A DNA stretch of 64,000 nt from Ciborinia camelliae (GCA_025890175.1 JANPYM010000001.1:1143187-1207186); one strand, 5' to 3'. Shown: positions 12,203-26,780, numbered from the stretch's first letter. The notes: generated from the letters alone by a model not told the origin. Made by a program: numbers and translations.

Positions 12203-13170
12203 ATGTCGAAACCAAAATCAAAACTCCTGGAGTCTCTCGAACGAGATGGCTTTGTTCTTATTCCCTCTCTTCTGAGTCCGGCGGAGATAGAATCTCTCCG
12301 TCTCGAAGCAAAAAGTACCGTCGATCTCGCACGCTCCGGCTCATGGCCATACGTTCGCACACTTCCCAAACAATTCCCACCTTGGAATGTCGGTGAAGGG
12401 GAATCACCTGCAAAGGATGGTATTTGGGGTGTTCAATCGCTTATGAATCCCAAGCTTCCTACTTCGTCATCTTTTATCAAGATTTACTTCTCGGATAAGA
12501 TGTTGGACGTGGTGAAAGAGCTTTTGCAGTGCGAGGACAATGATTTAGTCATGGAATTATTCAACCTATTGATTCGTCCCGATCGGGACTTTGAGCTCCG
12601 TTGGCACCGAGACGATATTCCGTCTTCTGCCACGGCAGAAGAGGAACTTGAGAGATTAGCGGAACCGTCATGGCATGCGCAGTGGAATATGGCATTGTAT
12701 GATGATGCTTCTCTCATTGTAGTGCCTAGGTCTCACAAAAGAGCTAGAACTGATGCAGAAAGAGAGATGAGTGAATATGAGACGGGGGTAGAGGGCGAAA
12801 TCAGAGTACAGATGAAAGCGGGAGATGTTGTTTTTTATGACAACAACATTTTGCATAGGGGAAAGTATGAGAGTGGTAGAGAGAGAGCTACATTGCATGG
12901 CAGTGTAGGACATAGGAATGGGAGGGGAGTGAGGGCAAGAAATGTGCTGCAGCATGGATTGCGTGATGTGAGTTGAATCTATTCTCCCCCTTGAAAGAAA
13001 TATAGTTGATATGCGACGATGCTAAATCTGGGTGCGGCTTTTAGTGGGTTAGTGAGATTGATCTCAATGTATTGAATGAAGGGGAGAAGAAGAGAGCGGG
13101 TGGAATGAGTGAGAGGTTGCTGAAGATGGCGGAGGAGAGTGGTGAAGTGGGATATTCACTAGATGGTTGA
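12203..13170 (+). CDS. Phytanoyl-CoA dioxygenase (PhyH) family protein
   Basis: Exons 12203-12967 and 13045-13170 (77-nt intron) encode 296 residues. This is an Fe(II)/2-oxoglutarate-dependent oxygenase of the PhyH family. The metal site is visible as RWHRDD (H134 and D136), the distal His in NNILHRGKY (about residue 218) and the 2-oxoglutarate-binding Arg in GRERATLHG. Reading straight through gives a premature end after 257 codons, but GAT is followed by a consensus donor GTGAGT and a TTAG acceptor at 13041-13044. Splicing there adds WVSEIDL and ends in EVGYSLDG, which fits the helical C-terminus usual in fungal relatives. Substrate is unknown: these proteins act on fatty acyl-CoAs, secondary metabolites or amino acids. 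It stands alone. Confidence 0.9.
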
Positions 13171-13674
13171 ACTTGAATAATTGGAGGACAGGTGACAGAA
13201 GAAAGGAGATAGGCGACAGGCATTTGGCAGTTGGTAGGGAACAAAGAGTCTGATGATTTTAAAACATTACTTTATCAGTGAGGATATTTCTATATGTTCT
13301 TGTGATTTCTGCAAATTGATTATCGGGCCTTCTTCTTTCACCCCACGCACAGGAACCTTGTAAGGGCAATTAGTGAATCAGAACTACTAGAAACTCTCAA
13401 TATGGATATCCTAGGTCCAATATTAATAAGGCCTACATTCTCCTTCGACAAACCCCACCCTCACTAATTCCTATCAGATATCAATGTTTGGGTGCCAAAA
13501 TTCCCATATAATTGGTAAGATAGGTATTGAAATCCATAATAGCTACCCAGCCTTCCAAACCAACATCCCAAATTCTCACCCAAGTTGATAATTCGAGTCA
13601 CCACTGGGCTGATCGATCTGGATATCTAACACAAAACCTCACCCTCGATTCTCCGAACATTAGTCTTCGAAGTG
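13171..13674. other. Intergenic spacer
   Basis: About 500 bp between two plus-strand genes, without a recognisable gene; it contains the promoter and leader of the small coiled-coil gene. A possible in-frame extension upstream of 13675 is ruled out by stop codons. Confidence 0.5.
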
Positions 13675-14158
13675 ATGGATCTGCAAAGGAAAATGAAGGA
13701 GGTCGAGCACGAAACTGAAATCATGCGTGAAGGTTTTGACGATGATTCTGCGACATCGATAATAAAACTTTGCCACAATACTATCAATTCCATTGAGATG
13801 AATCGCGCCACCAAACTCAGAGTCTGGAAGAAACTCTACCAAGTCCCACAAATCAACGGCTTCCCTATTGAGAAACACTCGGCCAAATATAAGAAGGATA
13901 TCGTCGACAAATATTACGAAATACATAAGACACTACCAGCACTGGAAAAGTTGCAAGAAATTGGTATGGACTCTTTATTATCCCGGTTAGGAAATAGCTG
14001 ACTCACTCGAGATAGATCAAGCAAGAAAAGTCGCGCTGGCGGAGTTGAACACTCAAGTATTGGCAGCCGAGCAGTGGGAAAAGTACGAGGACTCGATGGA
14101 CGCAGAGAAGCTGCAAGCAATGACTAAAGACCGGCAGAAATTGGGCGAGCAGAAGTAA
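13675..14158 (+). CDS. Small charged coiled-coil protein, unknown function
   Basis: Exons 13675-13963 and 14016-14158 joined by a 52-nt intron (donor GTATGG, CTGAC branch site, acceptor GATAG) give 143 residues. Without splicing the frame stops after 108 codons; the downstream sequence continues in the matching phase with a similar highly charged helical composition, ending KLGEQK. The protein is rich in Lys, Glu and Gln, with heptad-like segments at about residues 1-20 (MDLQRKMKEVEHETEIM) and 85-140, and has no signal peptide or membrane segment. I recognise no family. The central part (KLRVWKKLYQVPQINGFP) is less charged and may be a folded element. No function is inferred. Confidence 0.65.
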
Positions 14159-16871
14159 CATCAGTCGAGAAGCATATCGGGTTACGTCTGGTTACGGCCC
14201 GATGTACCTCGTGGCATTGGCATCAATGTGATGGTTTCGGCACACGGAAGAACACTGATCAGGAACACCATGCAACAAAGAGATCGATTGAACAAAGTCG
14301 GCGCCAACATACGCAGGGATTCTGATTCTAGTTCCAGATAATAAAATAACTTGGGTGGGAGGGGGGCTTAATAACAATCTGTGATATCATCATACCTTCA
14401 ATGTTGAATTTGATTGATTTCAACTTGTATAGCCCACGAAAGCCATGTATATCTTAGAGTGGTGAAGCGAGAAGATTTTAAACGTGACATATTATGATTT
14501 CATCAAGAATCTAGATTCGGAGGTTGACACGATGTATGTTAAAAAGCCCTGTGTACGTCAAAAACAATACTCAGTTTAAACAAAAGGTTATATTTGGCGA
14601 GCCAATGACAAAATCATTCGCACATGGTATCGACTCTCATAACCAGCGCTATGCAAAATTTGCAACTGACAGCTGAAGAAGAAACGAGCGAAGTCACTTT
14701 AGCTTAGTGGTAGCACCAACGTGATAGATACCGTAGCGCTCCTTACCTTGGGAGGTTAAGTTGCTTTGCTCGGACACATTGAAAATTAGAGCGATAATTC
14801 ATTTTTATGTTCTATCATCAATACACTATTGATTTTACACCCCCCCAAGATTATTGATCCTCCTATGTATAAGAAGACCGAGATAAAAGGGTAGGACAAT
14901 GAGGCTCTCAACAACTGAATGGAGATCGAACGAGAGGGTGTTCATCTGATTTTCTGGCTTCTGATGAGTAGTGGAAGGAGAATGTCATTATCCTCCGATG
15001 GGCATGCGCATAGCTTCATTTTGCGCATGAGGTGCGTGTATAGTTTGTTTGGAAAGGTGGATAGTATTCAAGAATTCCACCAACTGATTCTTGTTTTGTC
15101 ATTCTCGATGTGAATGAAGAGGGATCGGATGGAGTCACTATACACTCACTGGAAATGACTATCGCTCACCTGGTGCGACCAAGCATTATTTGTCGCACAG
15201 GTCCTTTGATTTCAGTTAGCAAAGGGCAAAGACAAGAAACAAAAACAGGCAAGGTCCTCATTATTATTTGTATGGCAACGCTCAGTTTCATTCCAAAAGA
15301 GACATTGATGATGACTGTTGCAGACAATCATTTGGATATCGTCAGTTCATCTGAAAGGTCGCATATAATTGACCAAAGATAAGGTGTAGCCCAATACCAC
15401 TTTAGGAGAGGAAATGGTTGAGTTCGATGAGGTAGGATTGATGGGGTGGGCGGAGGGTAAAATGAACGAATTTATTATATCAGCAGGTGCTGGATTGATT
15501 TCAATTGCTTCATCATTACCTTCAAGGAAGAATTTTGGTCATCTTTATCTTCCATTTCCCCAATTACTGAGAGTATAACATGAGTAACTTATTTAGGAAC
15601 CTATACAGAGTTGTATTAGGCGTAGCACCTCACGAGTATAAATGTTATTCGCAACAGATATCATATTTGCCTTCCTTTCACTGTTTGATCTAGTTTTACT
15701 TAAAACTATTAGGTATCATCAATCATAAACAAGAAACTGCAGATGTTTGTCCCCCTCCAAGACTGCACTCAATAGGAATCACTTGAGCCGCAAAAAAGGG
15801 GAAGTGCGTAGAATTGTCATACGATTCATTATTGAAAATTACTTTGCTATCCTATCATCTTTAATTCGCTTTCCATTCTGTAACCAAAACCGCCTTCCTC
15901 CTATTTTGATCCCCTGTCCAGCTGCTACTATGATGTGCCTTTCACGTAGCGCAATATCAGACTAGATCAAGACAAAATGGAAGGAGGGAAGTTACTGGCT
16001 TGACTGTACAAATCCTGTAATTTCCTATACGCTCCAGAGCTTCCTATACTATGTAGATCAAATTAGTTATTTTGAAGATACGGAACAGATTTCTGGAATG
16101 GTACACCGAGTCAGCCCAACATCGGTTACTCCCACTTCACTTGTAGGGCTACCTACTTTCATTGAACAGTCAGATTTCCGACATTTCGGTAGTTCCAAAC
16201 ACAGTCAGCCCAATTCAGGACTTTCGTTGTTGATGTTAATGTCAATATCTGATATGCAGAATACTTATCCGCGTGTAAGTAATGTAAAGCAAGTTGGAAC
16301 ATGTAGAGCTGTCCCGAGGTCATCTACAGTGTTACATCAACAACAGTGGGTGGTCTGAGATCATTAATCAAAGGGTAACGCGCCAAACAGAAAAAAACAA
16401 TGATCAGGGAAACCGAGATCTCGGCATTCGACAGAGGAATTGAGCCTCAAACATTGGATAAATGCAGATGAATCATTTATTACCCACAAACCAATATTCC
16501 AAGTACGGCAAATGTAATGGCAGGCTACCACACTTTCACCACACCACACCACACCCACACACCCACACTGATATCTTAAATTTGTTACACTTAGAGGAGC
16601 AGAGCCTCAATCGCGAGATTGAATGGTTAGAATGAAACAAGGAATAGTGAATCCTGACGAAGTCGCTGTCATGCCATGGTATGCAAACGCGACCTAAACC
16701 GAACAACCCCGCACACCCACGATTGCAACCAAGCAAGCATGGAAATTATGGGAACTCAATATTTCACATGCATGATGAATCACTACTTCATCTGTTTTCT
16801 TGGTCGAGACCATGAAGCCACACCAGCATCTTGTTGAGTTGAGTTCCAGTCTCGTCCACGATACCCCCAAA

Positions 16872-17009
16872 TTTTTAAATCCGTCAGTCTGGAGATCCTT
16901 ACTGGAATGGTGGTAAGAGATCAAATATCTGCGTGTTTCGTTAAATCCGCCAGTTAGAAGATCCTTACTTCAATGGTGATGGGAAAGGCATCAAATATCT
17001 GCGTGTATG
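16872..17009 (+). repeat. Diverged tandem duplication, ~70-bp unit
   Basis: Two adjacent copies, about 16872-16937 and 16942-17009. Each runs from TTAAATCCG(T/C)CAG through GATCCTTACT and CAATGGTG-like sequence to ATCAAATATCTGCGTGT. They differ by scattered substitutions and a small insertion. Confidence 0.85.
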
Positions 17010-19481
17010 CACTGCGCCCTGCCCATCCATACCATGACCTACCCTAAATGCTGGGTAGATTCTAATCATTTGACCACCTCAAACCTGGGCATACGAACGG
17101 GACATGCGTATATGCCTCGATCCGGACACGGAAAATTCTTTAATTCCGCGGGCGGCGGAAGGAGAAAATCAATATTGACCCGAGCCTTCCAACTCATGGC
17201 GAGCTCGAAAGTTGATTTGTGCTGGCATCTCTATCCATTCAATTGGTACCTAGATGGCTTTATTTGACGAGTTTGAAGTTTAATGGAAGCCTGGCATGAA
17301 CAAGGTGTTTGTTCACACAAATGATCATTCACCTCCATAGCATCCAACATGGCAATTTTGGGCTTGCCGAAACATTTGATCAGGCCCGGCTGCATCACCA
17401 TATTATTATCTTAAGGGTCGAATTGATCATTGATAAGGCTGATCAAGAAAGTTATCTCCTCGGATCCGAAGAAAGATCAACCTGCTTGTACATTGAGAAA
17501 ACTTGGCAATCCGGGTTTGTGTGGATCGATATCCGAATGTGAATTGACGAGATGTGCTTCAGATGTTGGTTGATAGGCTTGGTAAAATGGATAAATGTTC
17601 TGCAGGGATATATTTGGCATCTGTGGAGATATCTAGGAAAGGCAAAACACACTTCCGTCAAACTTTTTTTTTTCAATGTCTTTAATAACCTTGGGATGCT
17701 TTGAAGTCGTGCCGCGAGACAGTGTATAGGTACTGTAGTGTCTGAATTATCTTGACTCGGACATGTGCTTCCAATCAGGGTGTCAACTTCAATTTTTGAG
17801 GGAATTTGCGAAATCGCAAAAGAGATAGAGGGGTTCCCCTCGTTCATATGCTCGGATTTTCCGTGCGTTTACCGCAAACGAAGACCCATCCATCCATATG
17901 CAAGTTTCCACTCGAGCCACTTACTCCAAAACGTATTTCCCACTTTCACATGTACCTGGATTTGACAGCCTGTTCTCTATGCGGTCCAGAATTCAATTGA
18001 TTCTATCCCATACGGTATTCAGAGATATTCCTTCACTTTCGTTTGCAGCATCTCCGTTTGCACGATACAAGTTACTAATTGAGAGTATATTGAAGCTATA
18101 TATTTATCGATCTATACCATGCATGGTTCTGGCAAGGATGTTATACACATGGCCCAAACAAAGTTTCAGCAACCACATGGCTTGCCTGCCTTGCACATGG
18201 TATTTCCTGCGATGGAGATAAGGCGTTATGTAAATGAGGACCCCGTCGTTTACGGAGCGACATCCTTTATACCGGTAGGTTGCGAAGGAATAAAAAGTCT
18301 GGCATGAATCGCAAAACCATCCTTCTAACATTGATTCCAAAGACCACGACGGTTCATTGGTATTCCGATTCAAACGGCAAGACTCCTCCGCACAGCAAAA
18401 GTAAATTCCGTTTCCCGTACTCCGTATCCGTTCAAGGAATAAACACTATATCCATCATATCCACCTATTCCGCACTCCGCCATGTAAATGGGTCAAATGC
18501 AATTATCAATTCCTTCGTCTGTTTCATTTGCGGCGCATCTAGTCGCCATGTAACCTACACGAAAACTGTCACGAGTCAATATTGCAATATAATGTGGAAA
18601 CATAGAATGGGTGCTGAATAAGTAAGTTCCTTCTAGGCAGTGAAGTGGAAAAGGGCAACTGGTCCACTCTCCCACTTATACACTGTGACTCTTCCTATCG
18701 TCCACTGCCGCAACCGATACCGCAATAGATATTCCTGTCATCATATGAACGATTCGTGATATGAGACGATTGAAGGACTTCGTGAATCATTTGGGTCCTG
18801 GTCCTTGCGATGAGTACTATGGAGTGCCTACCTGGAAGTTAAACGTACCTAGGTGCCATGCTATCCTAACTCCCCGCGCAACATGTTCCCGTTTACGTCC
18901 GCTCAACTCCTAGACGAGCGCTTGAAATCGCAGATCAGTATGTATTTAAAGAATAATAAAAGGAGAGGTAGAGTGGAGTGAGTACTTAAGGTTACTGTAC
19001 CTACAGACCCGCAATCAATCAATGTTCATGAATAGGTACTACTGTAATGGCCGTGACGACATGCGACGACAACCCACGAGAGATTGCGGAGATAGAACTT
19101 CCTGGTGGTCAAGTCAAGTATGAATGAAGAAAAGAACCTCCTGCCAAGTAGTACCTAGCTCGAGATATTCTTCTCATTGCCATAACTTTTCATCACGTTT
19201 TGATTGGTCCGATATACGATATCCCCCTCACCACGATCTTGGGTCCTGTATTATAAAATTGATTCGTGTAACCTTTAACCAAATTAAGTAAGGATAAGGT
19301 TATTACAATTTATATTATTATTGTACATCTGAGCATCTAGATCGAAAAATGGAGCTTGGTCTTTTCAAAACCAGCCCCCAAATATGTGGCACAGATATCG
19401 TCTTTCCTAGATACCTACCTAGGTACCTATGTCTTGTGGGATTTGTAACATGGATATTTCATTCTCCATCATATCGCAGGT

Positions 19482-19690
19482 GCCTAGGGATAGAAAAGCT
19501 ACTAGATTGATTGTAGATATAACTTTGAATCTCGAACGAAAAGATCCCCAAATAGATGAAGTAGGATTAGCTTGATTATATTATATCGTTTCTCCACTAA
19601 CCCATCAATACCTACCTAGGAATAGAAAACGTAATACGTATGTATGTAGATACCATTGAATCTCGAACAAAAAGATCCCCAGTCGACGGA
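19482..19690 (+). repeat. Diverged direct repeat, ~79-bp unit with 131-bp period
   Basis: Copy one (19482-19560) and copy two (19613-19690) share the order CCTAGGRATAGAAAA, then TGTAGATA, TTGAATCTCGAAC and AAAAGATCCCCA. The middle is diverged. They are separated by about 50 bp of AT-rich sequence. Confidence 0.8.
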
Positions 19691-20170
19691 ATTTTTTATT
19701 AATTCTAGCAGCTACCTACATACGGTATCTAGGTAGTAGGTACAAATGCCCATCTGCAGTTCTGTTGTAATCACATGTATGGAACAATCCGTTTTAATGC
19801 GTGTTAAATACCCCAAATAGGAAAGTACTGTAGGCTGTGCACACCAGCACAACTCCCATGATGCAAGCCCGAAGCCGATAATGAAGTCCCCCCATTCCCC
19901 CTCTCATTCGGCATTCATTTTTTGGGTGTAAAGTCCTGGACGCTTTTACGATGGAATCGGAAAATACACCATTGATGGGCGGTGAAGTGGAGAGTATGGG
20001 GGTTGGAGATATTGCTTGAGAGGTGGTAGATGTGTGGGTGGTGAAAGAAGTCTTGATACATAGGTAGGCATCAAATGATCAAATGATTCATTATTCTACC
20101 AATCCCGCGAGAGCATTCTACTCGGCGTCTGGATAGGGAATGTAGAGGTGGCTTCACAAACAACGAGCGA

Positions 20171-20193
20171 TACTGCACTGCACTGCACTGCAC
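20171..20193 (+). repeat. Pentanucleotide microsatellite
   Basis: Four to five copies of TGCAC within CTGCACTGCACTGCAC-like sequence. Confidence 0.75.
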
Positions 20194-23100
20194 AGATGCC
20201 ACATTTGGTTCAGCCTTACGCTGCCACGCATTATATTAGATTGGCTGCGAGGGCTCGGTCGGTGCTTCTTTGCTTGGAACAATACGTCGTGCGATGCGCA
20301 GTCAAACAGTCCAGTGTGGTGAATGGAAGTAAAACAAGCCTCAGGACCCAGTAGGCTTGACTTAGCTTGGTATGTTATGTTAACGTTACTTTCGCATCCA
20401 TGATCAATGGGGTATATATCATACTCGTGGTACGATGCATTCATCCACCCTTGAGTTTCTGGGCGACGAAATTAAATGAAAATAGGTATGATTTGATCCC
20501 CCCCAACTTGCAGATAGATACATCGATGGGCGGCGGTGAGTCAGTGATGTTGTTATGCATACCATTGTGATTTGTATGTACGTATGTACGCATTGTCGTT
20601 TGGTTTGTCACCTATGTACCGAACTCGGTGGGGATTAATATCGCATGGCAAGTCAACCATGATATTGACTGTATGATCATGAGCCGGAGGCATTCTACAT
20701 CGTTCCGAAGCCTGTGGTCTTCCTTCCTTCCTTCCTGGTTAGGATAGATAGATTCTTAGCGTACTCTGAAGATTTAAATGAATGAATGACAAAGTTGGCC
20801 AGATACAATACTAGATCCACTATCTAATACCATCATCTCGTCGTTGTCCTTTACAATCACCGTGATCTAGATCTTGTATCGATATCAACATAAGGTAGTC
20901 GATTAACCAACCTCTCGTTCCCAACCCAATCAAAGACCCCCTTATCCCAAATCGATCGGGGCTTACGAAACGGCGATGCACCAAGACTTCATAATGGGCT
21001 TTTTAGTCCCCATTGCATACCTTCGACATTAAGTAACATCCAATAAAACACGGAGCAGCAGGCGTAGAGTCATAGTGGGGAAAATAGATGGATAGAGAAA
21101 GCGAAACCGAGTAATGAAGCATAACCTTATGGAAGGAGTCGAGAATAAATTAAAGTCACGACACAACAGCCCCGTATCCAGAACTATCTTCTCCAATCCA
21201 ATTGGTCCTCTCGTTTATATTTTGCTTACCCAATCCACATCCGGCATGCATAAGGTTACCTAGGGAAAGAATCCATACGGACGAAAGCTTGAATGGAGGT
21301 TAAAATCTTAAACTTGTTAGTGTTAAAAAAATCCCCGATCGTGAAATGGAGGGTTATCCTGGGGTTTCTACTTCGAGATAACCTCAGCCAGCTTAATTGG
21401 AAACCCCAAATGCGACCATAATGTCATTGTGCCTTACTCCTGCATTTGCGAGTATCAAAATGGCAATATTATTAGTATTTCCATCTTCATATTGACAATT
21501 GCCCAGCCCATCGCACCATCACGTTAGTTTTCACGTACATTCGTTGCACGAGAAGGATTTCCTGGTTAGAATTGCCCCGAGATATCAAAGTAACCTTACT
21601 TTGTAAGGGGTGGATATGGTATGATAATATATGGGGAATAGTGTTGATGAAATGAATTTGAATATTTAAAAGAAAGATTTAATGATGAGGCAAAAGAAAG
21701 GAGTGGGTGTGGGGATTAAGAATCATCGAGGTCAATCGCAGCTCGACTATCATCACATGATGGTCTAACTCCTTATGGCGAAATATCACTAAATTAACTT
21801 GTATAGATTTGATAGTCTGGCGGGCGCTGATGTATTATGTTATAATAGATTATGAAATGATATGAAATGATGCATTTTATACATATCCCAATCTTAAACT
21901 TTGACGTCTAAAGTCAAAAAAGCTAGGTAAGGAGTGTAGCGTGGGCCAAGCCCTAAGGCTGTTGAGGCACATTTTGAGATAATGCGGTGGCCCCATTTTC
22001 TCAGCCTTCGATCGTGTGGAGTCATCTCAATTGCTCGGACCAAGACTGTAAGGCTCAACTTAACTCAACGGTTTGTTGGCTGGTTAGCAAGTATTATAGT
22101 TGTAGTTCATTCATTGACATCTGTGCATCAAATCTTGGAGCTGGATATTAATTCTTGTATAAACGATGGAATGTACCATCTCAAATTTTTGATAGCTCGC
22201 CATCCGGTAATATGAATTGATAATATAGATATAAAAAGCACGATACATACATACCATAGGCTAAAGTTCGTACTTTTCCAAAATCGTCAATAACACAGCC
22301 ATCACATTTCACTATACCACAAAAAATGCAGTAAAGACGCCAAGCCAGGGCATCTTTAGCCAGAGCTAGAAGTCACTCAGCCCTTTTCCATCCCGATACT
22401 TTGTCACTGGGAATCTTCGCAGCATATATGCCATTAAAGGGTAGTGGGGCATAATGTCGTCAGAACCTTAAATGATGATTGTGGACTAGTGGTTGAGGAT
22501 GAGATGTTTCGATGAGACCTTCGAATTGCTTGGCTTGCTTGTGCTTACCCATAATTGAACCAAGCATGACACGCATCGAAGAGTGCTCGAATCATCTTCA
22601 GCGGTGACGGAGTGCTTGTGTGGAATTAAGATATCACATCAGATTTAAGAAATAAGGAAATGACTGGATGCCAGGGCTTCGGGTACTTACTTTACTCTAG
22701 AACAATGAGGTGATGGAAGGAATGGTATGAGATGCCCCGCATGTATCATGTAATTCGTAAGAAAAGTATCCTGGAAACCACGAGGGAAATGCAATAAGAT
22801 ATACATGAACCATTCCTGTGACGAGGGAGGTGGGGACTTGGGAGGATGGGTATTATCCTAAAAGCTTGTATCTGGAGGTATTTGGGGTACAGTAGTACTT
22901 TTAGTTTTCTAATCAGAATCGGGTTTCTTGCAAACTTTCATTTGAAGATAGGAGAAGAGAGATTATCAGAGTCTCGCTGATCCTGGAACGTTAATCAGGA
23001 TTTGACTTTACCATCCATACCAGACAAGAGTATGTGGATGAGAAAATTCTCGCTAGAGAATGCATCTCGGGCGAGAAACTCCATTTCTAGAAACTTGAGA

Positions 23101-26100
23101 TGATAGATTTCCGAAATGAGGCAAGTAATATAGATCTAGGAATCGTAATTTCAAGGCCCTACACTGAGAGTAGTGAGCCCTAATGTATCTAATGCGACAG
23201 ACCCAGTCAAAGTTCCCTGAAACTCGGTTCATCTTATGACTCCTGTTGAAGTTACAGCAATGTAGCAGTCAATTTATTCTCCGAAGTGGCTTTTGGATCC
23301 TAAGCATTGAACAAGCTTCTGTTATCTTTTATAGGCTGATATATCCAGGAACAGTCATCACTAGATCCGTAGTCTGGTATAGATATAGTGCCCTCAGCCT
23401 TTTTTGGGAACTATATCCAATCTAGTACTGTCAGAAGAGTGTGGTTATAAATATTATGAGGCAAGCAGTCTGCTCATAACCATGGTTGTAAAGGAGAGAG
23501 ATGGATAATGATAGGAATAGAAACATATGGAATATTTTGATCGGAACGATTTGTCAAAATGAAGGGAGGCTCGAAGCTATCAATATTTCTGGCGATTTGC
23601 TCTGGCCGATACAACCGGATTTAAGACTCGGATATCAACATTAATTTCCCCATGAGCATTTCGGCCGTAAATCCGTAAATCCTATGGTGTTCGTTGCCCA
23701 TGATCGTTCGTGGCAAAGAAAAAAGAACAGTCTTCACCGCAAAACATTGTGTAACCGTGTCCTGAACCCCAGTCTCGATCGCCCCCATTCTCTAGAAACC
23801 TGGTCTAAAACCAAGTCATACAGTAGGCGTCGAAGCCTTTTGATGCCTAAGAAGGTGATTTTATGGTCGTGTTGGAAAGCCAATGATTGCGGAATGAATT
23901 CCACTCGTCGCTGTTACGGTACATGATGTTGAAAGACAACCCAACATTCTTACTTTCGGATTATTTCACATCTGTAAATCTGTAAAGATGAGAGGGGAAG
24001 ATGGCGACCGGGTAGGGCTGAGTGGTCAATGGTGTCATGCGCAACGAGGCCACCTGGGCATCTAATGCGTTCTTCGGTCGCACCGGAATGAACGATCATC
24101 GATGCGATGATGTGTGGATGCTTCGTTAATCATCTACCCTTTCGTAACCTGAGCTTAAAATTGTGGCACTAGCCTGTCCTCCGCTACTGTTCGACTTTCT
24201 CACCGTCGTTAAATTACGACTTCGCTCGGTAAAGGATGAATTTGCAATGATGATTGGTCAAAGAGTGCATAACAGGGTTTAAAATACTCCATGCAGTCAA
24301 TTTTCCTGCGGTGTGGACTTTGATTAATGGCGGAGAGGTTGGGGTGTCTGTGATGGTGGTGTGGAGTAAAAACATGGTATGGTAACATTAATATTTTTCA
24401 TCCAATGAATCTTGACGAGAATCTATTCTTTCGTCCCAGACATCTTGGTCATCGGCGGTCGAAATAAATAAACATATGACAAAGCACGTGTATTCCCAGG
24501 GCTGGACGTGACACAGCAAGGATATCGTTTGGGAATGGGAGCAATCAACTTCCCATGGATCTTTCAATTATTAGAGTAGACGGCGATGTAAATCTCAAAA
24601 CGATGCTGAAGAATATTCTTGGCTCGATTGGTTCGCATGATATAATGTGATGAAATGACTGTTTTGACTGGCTGCCAGTGAATACCGAAGACCAGTTAGA
24701 ATATTTGACGGATATCGCGACACCCGCAATGATTTTCCGATAGACAATTGCCAATTGCCAATTGCCAGATCTTTTGATTTTTATTTTGGTTTTGATTTTT
24801 ATATTATTTTTTTTATATAAAAAAATGAAGGTGTCCGTCCATACAGTACTACCTAGCTAACTTCATGGCGATGGTGACTATAACTCGGCCAAAAAAAAGA
24901 AACCTTTGCCTACGGAGGACGGAAACTTTTCCCGGTAGGTAGTTAAACCTAGATTTAACGCGTACACATTGACCTAAAATCCTAAAGTCAACCTTGTATT
25001 GTGACACTCATGAGCTATATGGTAGACATTCGGTAGGTAGGTATCATCATATCATCGCAAAGATTCATATCGAGATTGGAGTATCTACGGAGTATGAATG
25101 CCATAAATAGATTGAGCCATCTTAAAACTATTTCGGCGACCTCAAAGGAATCTTGTGATGATCATTCGAGTAGAAATCGTAAAAGGGGAGGGAAGGGGAA
25201 GGGGAAGGGGAAGCAAGGCAAGAAATGGCTTAAAAAGCCTATGTACTAATTTAGTGCTAGGTGTGATGTTTACTCATGACTTCCGATGTGCCAAAAATGA
25301 AGCCAACAGCAAGCCATGCGTTTATAATAGAGCCCAGCATAGCCAAGATGTTCTCAAAATGTCTGATAATGCTTCTGTAACTCGTAACTAATCCAGTGAA
25401 CAGTGCCTATCGCGTCGTTTATCGGGGGTCTCAAAGTTTTACAGGACAGTACACTGGGCAGTTGGTCCTTCCAAGTTGGTATCGGGGATCGATTTCCGAG
25501 AGAAGTCTTCAGGCAACCATTTTGAATATGAATAGCTATCAATATGCGACATGATGCATTTCAACAACGATACGATCTGGGCTTGAAATGATTTGATATC
25601 ATGGCTGATAACAACCACGCACGAATGTACAATAAGAGATATATTATGGACGGTATTTTTGCTTCTTCAAACACTTCCCCTCCCTCAAACAATCAAAGAA
25701 ACGCCATTTTACCATGATTAGATTGCTACCTAGTTACTAACCATTGGTCTATTAGTCTATTAGTCCATTAGTCCATTAGTCCTTAGACCTAGTCCGTAAG
25801 TAAATTAATTACACATCAATCACAGTAGTACTCACTTACTACCTACCTCGAGATGAATATATGGATACTGTTACGAGCGATTAGTTCTATATCTATAATT
25901 AACATTCACATTCGCATCATGAGGGCAAGGGCAAGGACGAGGAGAATACCTAATGTGAGGAAGTGGAAAATCTAAATGGCCAGTGAGTGAGCCTAGGCAG
26001 GAGGAGACTGTGTCTGTTCGTACGTGAACATTCATGGTTCATGGTTTGAGAGAGACTTCAAAGTAGTCCGGTGTTTGTGCTTCAAGCTCTAATATCTTTA

Positions 26101-26780
26101 AGTTTTCTGTCTGTCATAGGGCTGGCGGGCTGATAATAGGTTTACTTTTTTCTTACTGCCTCCCTCATATACTTCCTGGGTAACTGTCACTGATGATTCG
26201 TGATTCTATCTCTGGAAACCAAAATTTAGTCAAATATTAATATAATCAATCCATCAGTGAAATGTTTCTAAATTTACCTACATTAATAATGGAAGGGACG
26301 AATGATATGATCCCGGATGATGGTTGGTGCTGCTTTACGAGGGAGACACTTGGTGGCATTGGTGATATGGCGGAAATCTATTAATGGTCATTAATTATTC
26401 CACATTTCCAATTTGAGAGATTTTGACTACGAAATTGGATCTTTGTTACGCCTCCTACATGCATGTGGATTAATGTACCCTTTTGGGTTTGGACTCGGTG
26501 TCTATAGGATGGTGTTGTGTGTCTGTGGCAGAATTGACTGCCCCAGCTGCACGGCGCACCTCCCGGCCGTTTCTAACAGGGTGTGCAAAGTGGCTTGCAA
26601 GGGGGCATGTTGTGCAGGGTATCTAAACTAATTGCAGGGGATTTTCTTCTTCTAGGGTCTTTCAACGGAGCAGGGTTTCTTCGTTTGTCTTGTAGCTGAG
26701 CAAGAAAGTGCGCCAGGATTCGGGGCCAGGTAGTTTGGGAAATCCGTATAGCTGCGTCAGTTTGGTTGTCCCGCATTGAC

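Noticed and set aside
14697..14770. tRNA-like A box (TAGCTTAGTGG)
   Set aside because: No matching B box (GGTTCRANNC) at the right distance and no acceptor stem could be paired.
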